DNA from: Psychrobacter sp.
GTDB lineage: Bacteria > Pseudomonadota > Gammaproteobacteria > Pseudomonadales > Moraxellaceae
Direction: 5' to 3'
NCBI RefSeq assembly: GCF_030454045.1
Contig: NZ_JAKDJE010000061.1
Coordinates: 1-17,762, forward strand
DNA length: 17,762 bases
A program made the position numbers and the translations under genes. The notes beneath the pieces are model-generated. The model saw nothing but the letters and a program-made list of their open reading frames with translations. It searched no databases and was not told where the DNA came from. Below are positions 13,909 to 17,762 of this stretch, one piece after another. The stretch's first letter is position 1. The number at the start of each line of letters is the position of its first letter.

Positions 13909-14451
13909 CTATTTTATTAAGTCTATAAAAAGCTCATTATTCAGTGCCAGTGGTTTTTGGTCGGTTTGCGCTGTTACAATAAGGCCTTCACCCCATACAA
14001 ATAAAGTATCGGCTTTCTGCTGAGGGTGATGAGCCCCTACTCGCTCAAACTGCGCAAACAACCATTGTCTAACCTTTCTTTTGTGTTGATTGGCGATTTG
14101 ATGCGGCATAGACTCAGCAGCTGAATATTCGGCGCACGCATTGATAAACATACATCCGTGAAAACCCTCTAATGAGCTCCAGTCGGTCAAAAATCCCAAG
14201 TAGCCTCTAGCAACGTCTTCTGCTGATTTGACATCCCATTTCTCACAATAATCTGTTAATTGCATCATAAACATCTGGTGACGATAGTTGAGCACCGCCT
14301 CAATCAAGCCCTCTTTGTTGCCAAAATGCGCATATAACGTGCGCTTGGTCGTTCCTGCCTGCTTGGCTAACAGCTCTACGCCGCTGTCGTGAAAACCATT
14401 CTTATAAAATAGATCATAGCTCTTTTTTAAAATAAGCGCTCGCAACTCCAT
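13909..14451 (-). CDS. TetR family transcriptional repressor
   Basis: A 180-residue regulator. The N-terminal helix-turn-helix (residues 5-50) reads LILKKSYDLFYKNGFHDSGVELLAKQAG, then TTKRTLYAHFGNKEGLIEAVL, as in the TetR family. The C-terminal ligand domain (about 60-180) includes a GFHGCMFINACAEY stretch with two cysteines, a pattern also seen in relatives that respond to electrophiles or oxidants. AGGAGA precedes the ATG. It is divergent from the HPP-family gene, and two matching palindromes lie between them, so it almost certainly represses that gene and itself. The inducer is unknown. Confidence 0.92.
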   Translation of the reverse strand: MELRALILKKSYDLFYKNGFHDSGVELLAKQAGTTKRTLYAHFGNKEGLIEAVLNYRHQMFMMQLTDYCEKWDVKSAEDVARGYLGFLTDWSSLEGFHGCMFINACAEYSAAESMPHQIANQHKRKVRQWLFAQFERVGAHHPQQKADTLFVWGEGLIVTAQTDQKPLALNNELFIDLIK

Positions 14452-14495
14452 TGATTCTGTCTCCTGCCTCTATTATTTTCAAAAAAGCTGTCACT

Positions 14496-14519
14496 TAAGT
14501 ATACCGTTCGGTATACTTA
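14496..14519. promoter_or_regulatory. TetR operator O1
   Basis: A 24-bp perfect palindrome apart from its two central bases, core TATACCGTTCGGTATA, in the TetR-HPP divergent region. It shares the half-site TATAC(C/T)G with the second operator; the centres are 26 bp apart. Confidence 0.8.
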
Positions 14520-14524
14520 TTAAT

Positions 14525-14542
14525 ATATACTGATCAGTATAT
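14525..14542. promoter_or_regulatory. TetR operator O2
   Basis: A perfect 18-bp palindrome, ATATACTGATCAGTATAT, 55 bases before the HPP start codon. It shares the pattern TATAC(C/T)G-NN-C(G/A)GTATA with O1. Confidence 0.8.
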
Positions 14543-14596
14543 CAATAGCCACTCATTACTAATACTACTAACGGTTTATTTATCATAGGAGTCAGT

Positions 14597-15115
14597 ATGC
14601 ATTCATTTTTTAATTGGCATAAGCTAAAGAGTCAAACCAGTCAATGTCCAAAAAGAGTGCCGTTGTCCATAATTGCCATAGCGTGGCTTGGCGGTACACT
14701 TGCTACTGCAACCCTTGCCATGGTAGGCAATAGTTTAGCAGTGATGATGATTTTGGGATCATTCGGTGCCAGCTGTTTACTTATCTTTGCCTATCCTGCC
14801 AGCCCCTTTGCACAGCCAAGAAACGTCATCGGTGGACATGTTATCGCAACCTTTACAGGGCTTGTATTTATGACATTATTTGGTATTCACTGGTGGAGTA
14901 TGGCAATGGCGGTCGGTACGGCCATTGCACTCATGCTGTTGTGTAGAATGCCGCATCCACCCGCTGGCTCCAACCCTTTAATTGTCATGCTAGGCGCTGT
15001 AAAGTGGGGTTTTCTGATCACACCTACGCTACTGGGTGCCATTGTTTTGGTGATAGTAGCGCTTATTTATAACAACTTAGGTAAGAATAGGCAGTATCCA
15101 ACCTATTGGTGGTAA
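14597..15115 (+). CDS. HPP family integral membrane protein
   Basis: A 172-residue membrane protein with about four or five hydrophobic segments (roughly 24-44, 46-66, 84-116 and 138-158). It carries the family-defining MPHPPAGSNPL motif with His120, Pro121 and Pro122, and the other conserved segments MILGSFGASCLLIF (51-64) and QPRNVIGGH (73-81). Function is not established for bacterial members; a plant HPP protein has been linked to nitrite transport across the plastid envelope, so small-ion or small-molecule transport is conceivable. AGGAG lies eight bases before the ATG. It is divergent from a TetR gene, and the two palindromic operators in the 145-base gap imply it is the main target of that repressor. 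Confidence 0.9.
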   Translation: MHSFFNWHKLKSQTSQCPKRVPLSIIAIAWLGGTLATATLAMVGNSLAVMMILGSFGASCLLIFAYPASPFAQPRNVIGGHVIATFTGLVFMTLFGIHWWSMAMAVGTAIALMLLCRMPHPPAGSNPLIVMLGAVKWGFLITPTLLGAIVLVIVALIYNNLGKNRQYPTYWW

Positions 15116-15174
15116 TTATCCACTGTAAGTAAAGACATTGCAGGCTGAAAAACATCGCTGGCCTGTTTCTATTG

Positions 15175-16575
15175 TCAATGATTCAAATAATTGCCCAGCC
15201 AAGCCAAAAATGCATCACTGCTCGTCGATACATTTAGGCGCAGATAGGTTGAAGCACTGGCATCTGGATGAAACAAATGCCCCAGTGCTACTAGCCAGCC
15301 ATCGCTATAGGCATCTAGTGCCAGCTGGCTGGTATCTTGATACGTATCCACCCACACAAAGAGGCCTGCTTGCGTATGCTCAGGATAGACAAGTCCGATC
15401 TTGGGCAATGCTGTGCGCATCCGCTCATGCGCACGATATAACTGCTGCTGGACTTTTTTGATTTGCCTGCGGTATTCACCATGCGTCCATAGGTGGTGAA
15501 TCACGCGCTCACCAAACTCTGGCGTACTCATATTACTCAAGGTTTTGATACGCAGCACATCATCGATGAAATTATCGGGACAGACCAGCAAGCCAACGCG
15601 CCAGCCTGACGACATCGACTTTGAAAACCCTGTCGCATAAAACACGCGCTCGAACTGGTCAAGACTGGCATAACGCAGGACTTGGCCACTCGGCAAAAAC
15701 GCGGCGTATAAGTCATCCTCAAAAATATACGCATCGTATTTATGAATAATATTAAGCACTTGATGCGCCCGCGCGGGATGCAAATTATAAGAAGTGGGAT
15801 TGTGTAGCACGCTGTTAGTCAAATACAGCTTTGGATGATAGGTCTCAAACAGCTGTTGCATCTGCTCAATATCGGGGCCTTGATGATCGCGCTCGACCGC
15901 GACGAGATTGAGTCCTTGCTGTTGTAGACAGCTCGATAACCAAAACCAGCCCGGCCCATCGACCACCACCGTATCACCAACCTCAGTCAATAGCTGGGCG
16001 ATCATGGTGATGGCGTGTGATATGCCTGCGGTGGTGATGACATTGTCTGTATAGGTCTGCATACCTAGCACATTCAGCTGCTGCACCAGTTGCTGACGCA
16101 GCGGTAGATAGCCTTGCACCGCGCTATAGTCATAGATAAAGCTATATGCTTGCTGGGTGACCTGCCGTATCGCCCACTCCATCTTATCATTACGTATCCA
16201 GTCTCTAGGTAGCGTGCCCACGCCTGGGGATCGGTGATGCGGAATATTGCTCGACACTTGCTGTACCAGCCAGCGGGTGTCTATGACTGGCTGCTTGGGG
16301 GCAACTTTTTTGTCACGGTTGGGCGGTACTAGCCTTGTTTGCTCATTCACATAATAGCCTGAGCTTGGCTTGGCGACCAAGACATTGGTTGCCACCAGTT
16401 GCTCATAAGCTTGCACGACGGTGAAGCTCGATATACCCATGAGTTTGGCTAATTTTCGCACCGATGGCACACGCTGGTTGGGCAAGTAAATTTGCCAATC
16501 AATGCGCTGTTGTAGCCATTCAGCGACGGCAGCAGTCTTTGTTAAGTTAGGATTGAGTTTGTAGTTTTCGACCAT
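15175..16575 (-). CDS. MocR-type regulator (GntR DNA-binding domain fused to a PLP aminotransferase-like domain)
   Basis: A 466-residue regulator. The N-terminal GntR winged helix (about 13-77) shows VPSVRKLAKLMGISSFTVVQAYEQLVATNVL. The larger domain (about 115-460) has the fold type I aminotransferase pattern, with DGPGWFWLSS, NSVLHNPTSY (Asn259), EDDLY (Asp287/Asp288 region, Tyr290) and the PLP lysine Lys319 in TGFSKSMSSGWRVG, so cofactor binding appears intact. MocR proteins such as PdxR and GabR sense PLP or its adducts with amino compounds. It is divergent from an EamA-type exporter (168 bases between starts), its probable target, so it may respond to an amino acid or PLP adduct. The ribosome site before the ATG is weak. 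I see no PLP synthesis genes nearby, so a PdxR role is not supported here. Confidence 0.93.
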   Translation of the reverse strand: MVENYKLNPNLTKTAAVAEWLQQRIDWQIYLPNQRVPSVRKLAKLMGISSFTVVQAYEQLVATNVLVAKPSSGYYVNEQTRLVPPNRDKKVAPKQPVIDTRWLVQQVSSNIPHHRSPGVGTLPRDWIRNDKMEWAIRQVTQQAYSFIYDYSAVQGYLPLRQQLVQQLNVLGMQTYTDNVITTAGISHAITMIAQLLTEVGDTVVVDGPGWFWLSSCLQQQGLNLVAVERDHQGPDIEQMQQLFETYHPKLYLTNSVLHNPTSYNLHPARAHQVLNIIHKYDAYIFEDDLYAAFLPSGQVLRYASLDQFERVFYATGFSKSMSSGWRVGLLVCPDNFIDDVLRIKTLSNMSTPEFGERVIHHLWTHGEYRRQIKKVQQQLYRAHERMRTALPKIGLVYPEHTQAGLFVWVDTYQDTSQLALDAYSDGWLVALGHLFHPDASASTYLRLNVSTSSDAFLAWLGNYLNH

Positions 16576-16636
16576 GATAAAAGTACTTATCTTTAATAAT
16601 AAAAATCTGAATATAAAAAATTGTCACGCTAAAAGC

Positions 16637-16700
16637 GACTATACACTTTGTTCACCATAAGTGGAACTGTATCGGGTTTGTTGTGGTCATCTAGACTATA
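16637..16700. promoter_or_regulatory. Candidate MocR binding region with two GACTATA direct repeats
   Basis: GACTATA occurs at 16637-16643 and again, same direction, at 16694-16700, 57 bases apart in the MocR-EamA divergent region. MocR regulators often bind direct repeats. The sites are short, so this is only a candidate. A possible EamA promoter, TTGAGC (16702-16707) and CATTAT (16725-16730) with 17-bp spacing, begins right after the second copy and would give a very short 5' leader. Confidence 0.35.
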
Positions 16701-16743
16701 GTTGAGCCATTCAATATGGATCGTCATTATTTAGGCTGACACT

Positions 16744-17709
16744 ATGAACCCTATATACACTGCACTGGCTGTACTGGTTACCTTTATCTGGGGTGTGAAT
16801 TTTACCTTTATTGCGTGGGGGTTAGAGAGCTTCCCGCCACTAATGCTCACTGCCCTACGTTTTTTCTTTACCGCAGTGCCCTTGGTTTTGTTTCTTAAGC
16901 CACCTACGTTTAACCGTACCTTACTCATCTATGCTATCGGTACCTTCGTCATGCAATATGCCTTTGTATTTACGGCCATGCATCTAGGTGCATCACCGGG
17001 TTTGACGGCGTTGTTGCTACAAATGCAGATTTTTATCACTGTGTTGTTGGCGTACTTTATCTTGGGCGAAGCTGTCAGTCGCATGCAAATCATCGGTATG
17101 CTGGTCGGAGTATTAGGCCTTAGCGTGATTGCGCTAAATCTCGGCGGAGATATGCCTATGGCTGGATTTGTCTGCATCTTGATTGCCGCAGTCGGTTGGA
17201 GCTTTGGTAACATTGCATCCAAGCAAGCCTCAGCACAAGCGACCTTAAAAGCAGCACAACAAAAAACAGGCGTGGCGGCTATCTCACTTACCACTGGGAA
17301 AAACAAGACATCTGCTTTGTCTGCTCTCGCACTGGTCGCATGGGGCGGTCTCATTGCCTGCGCGATCTTAACTGTATCTTCTCTTATGTTTGAGACTGAT
17401 GCATGGCAGCTGGCGACATTTACGGATGCATCGCTCAAATCTTGGCTATCACTTGGGTTTATCGTGTATATCTCAACCTTAGTGGGTTTTGGACTCTGGG
17501 CACATCTACTCAGTCAAAACACTGCCTCCAAGGTTATGCCGTTTGCTCTATTAGTGCCGGTATTCGGTATGACAACGTCCGTAGTGCTTACGGGCGAAGT
17601 TGTAACGTGGTGGAAAATGCTGGCAATGATATTGATATTGTCGGGGTTACTACTAGCAAATGTGAAATTTGGGATAAGGAAAGAACCTGCTCATAAGTAC
17701 GGAGTCTAA
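16744..17709 (+). CDS. EamA/DMT family transporter, O-acetylserine/cysteine exporter-like
   Basis: A 321-residue inner-membrane protein with ten predicted helices in two EamA repeats. The first repeat begins ALAVLVTFIWGVNFTFIAWGLESFPP (7-32) and includes the ALRFFFTAVPLV and HLGASPGLTALLLQMQIF segments typical of E. coli EamA (YdeD) relatives; the second ends PFALLVPVFGMTTSVVLTGE. Between the repeats, about residues 160-192, is a hydrophilic Ala/Lys/Thr-rich insert that makes the protein some 20 residues longer than usual; this is probably a cytoplasmic loop. The ribosome site is weak (TAGG about ten bases before the ATG). It is divergent from a MocR regulator that may induce it in response to an amino acid-type signal. 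Export of an amino acid or metabolite is likely; the exact substrate is not known. Confidence 0.9.
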   Translation: MNPIYTALAVLVTFIWGVNFTFIAWGLESFPPLMLTALRFFFTAVPLVLFLKPPTFNRTLLIYAIGTFVMQYAFVFTAMHLGASPGLTALLLQMQIFITVLLAYFILGEAVSRMQIIGMLVGVLGLSVIALNLGGDMPMAGFVCILIAAVGWSFGNIASKQASAQATLKAAQQKTGVAAISLTTGKNKTSALSALALVAWGGLIACAILTVSSLMFETDAWQLATFTDASLKSWLSLGFIVYISTLVGFGLWAHLLSQNTASKVMPFALLVPVFGMTTSVVLTGEVVTWWKMLAMILILSGLLLANVKFGIRKEPAHKYGV

Positions 17710-17762
17710 TATAGTCAGCTCAAAATAAAATTGTTATGGTTAGGGCAAACATCATAAAACAA

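Noticed and set aside
15139..15165. Weak CAGGC/GCCTG stem as terminator after the HPP gene
   Set aside because: Only about five base pairs with a large loop; not convincing.
16929..17438. 169-codon open frame antisense to the exporter
   Set aside because: It mirrors the codon pattern of the EamA gene; the translation is Ala/Thr-rich with no family features.

Overview
The window looks like chromosome of a moderately AT-rich gammaproteobacterium of the Moraxellaceae, most likely Psychrobacter. That is an inference from protein style, short intergenic gaps, AGGA/GGAG ribosome sites and the insertion-sequence remnants; there is no rRNA, tRNA or housekeeping marker to confirm it.

Layout. (1) 90-2389 (+): a probable three-gene operon of a DoxX membrane protein, a glutathionyl-hydroquinone reductase-type glutathione transferase and a LigB/DODA-type extradiol dioxygenase, which together suggest quinone or catechol handling. 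(2) 2397-3373: about 1 kb with no intact gene. It is an insertion-sequence graveyard: the C-terminal end of an IS3-family transposase, the first 20 codons of an IS256-family transposase, a 72-bp element made of two facing IS256-type ends, a 41-codon IS3 OrfA remnant, then AT-rich DNA and a 25-bp hairpin. (3) 3417-12672: an uptake and catabolic cluster of eight or nine genes. On the minus strand, one unit encodes a polar amino acid-type lipoprotein binding protein and a PhyH-type Fe(II)/2-oxoglutarate dioxygenase. A second minus-strand unit runs RidA-like protein, DUF1028 protein, LysR regulator, M20 deacylase, and a permease-ATPase fused ABC transporter. Two plus-strand genes face these units: a class II aldolase/adducin protein and an FMO/CzcO-like flavin monooxygenase. 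(4) 12834-17709: a RhuM-Fic/Doc fusion protein; a TetR regulator divergent from an HPP-family membrane protein, with two clear palindromic operators between them; and a MocR (GntR-aminotransferase) regulator divergent from an EamA-type exporter.

The most interesting part is region 3. A dedicated amino-acid-type importer sits with two different oxygenases, an M20 amidohydrolase, a DUF1028 protein, a RidA homologue lacking the usual active-site arginine, and an aldolase homologue lacking the usual catalytic glutamate. I infer a peripheral pathway that imports, oxidises and deacylates a nitrogen-containing small molecule. I do not recognise it as a described pathway and cannot name the substrate from sequence. 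The rest looks like ordinary accessory content, apart from the paired TetR operators, the small IS256-end element and an inverted repeat overlapping a ribosome binding site.
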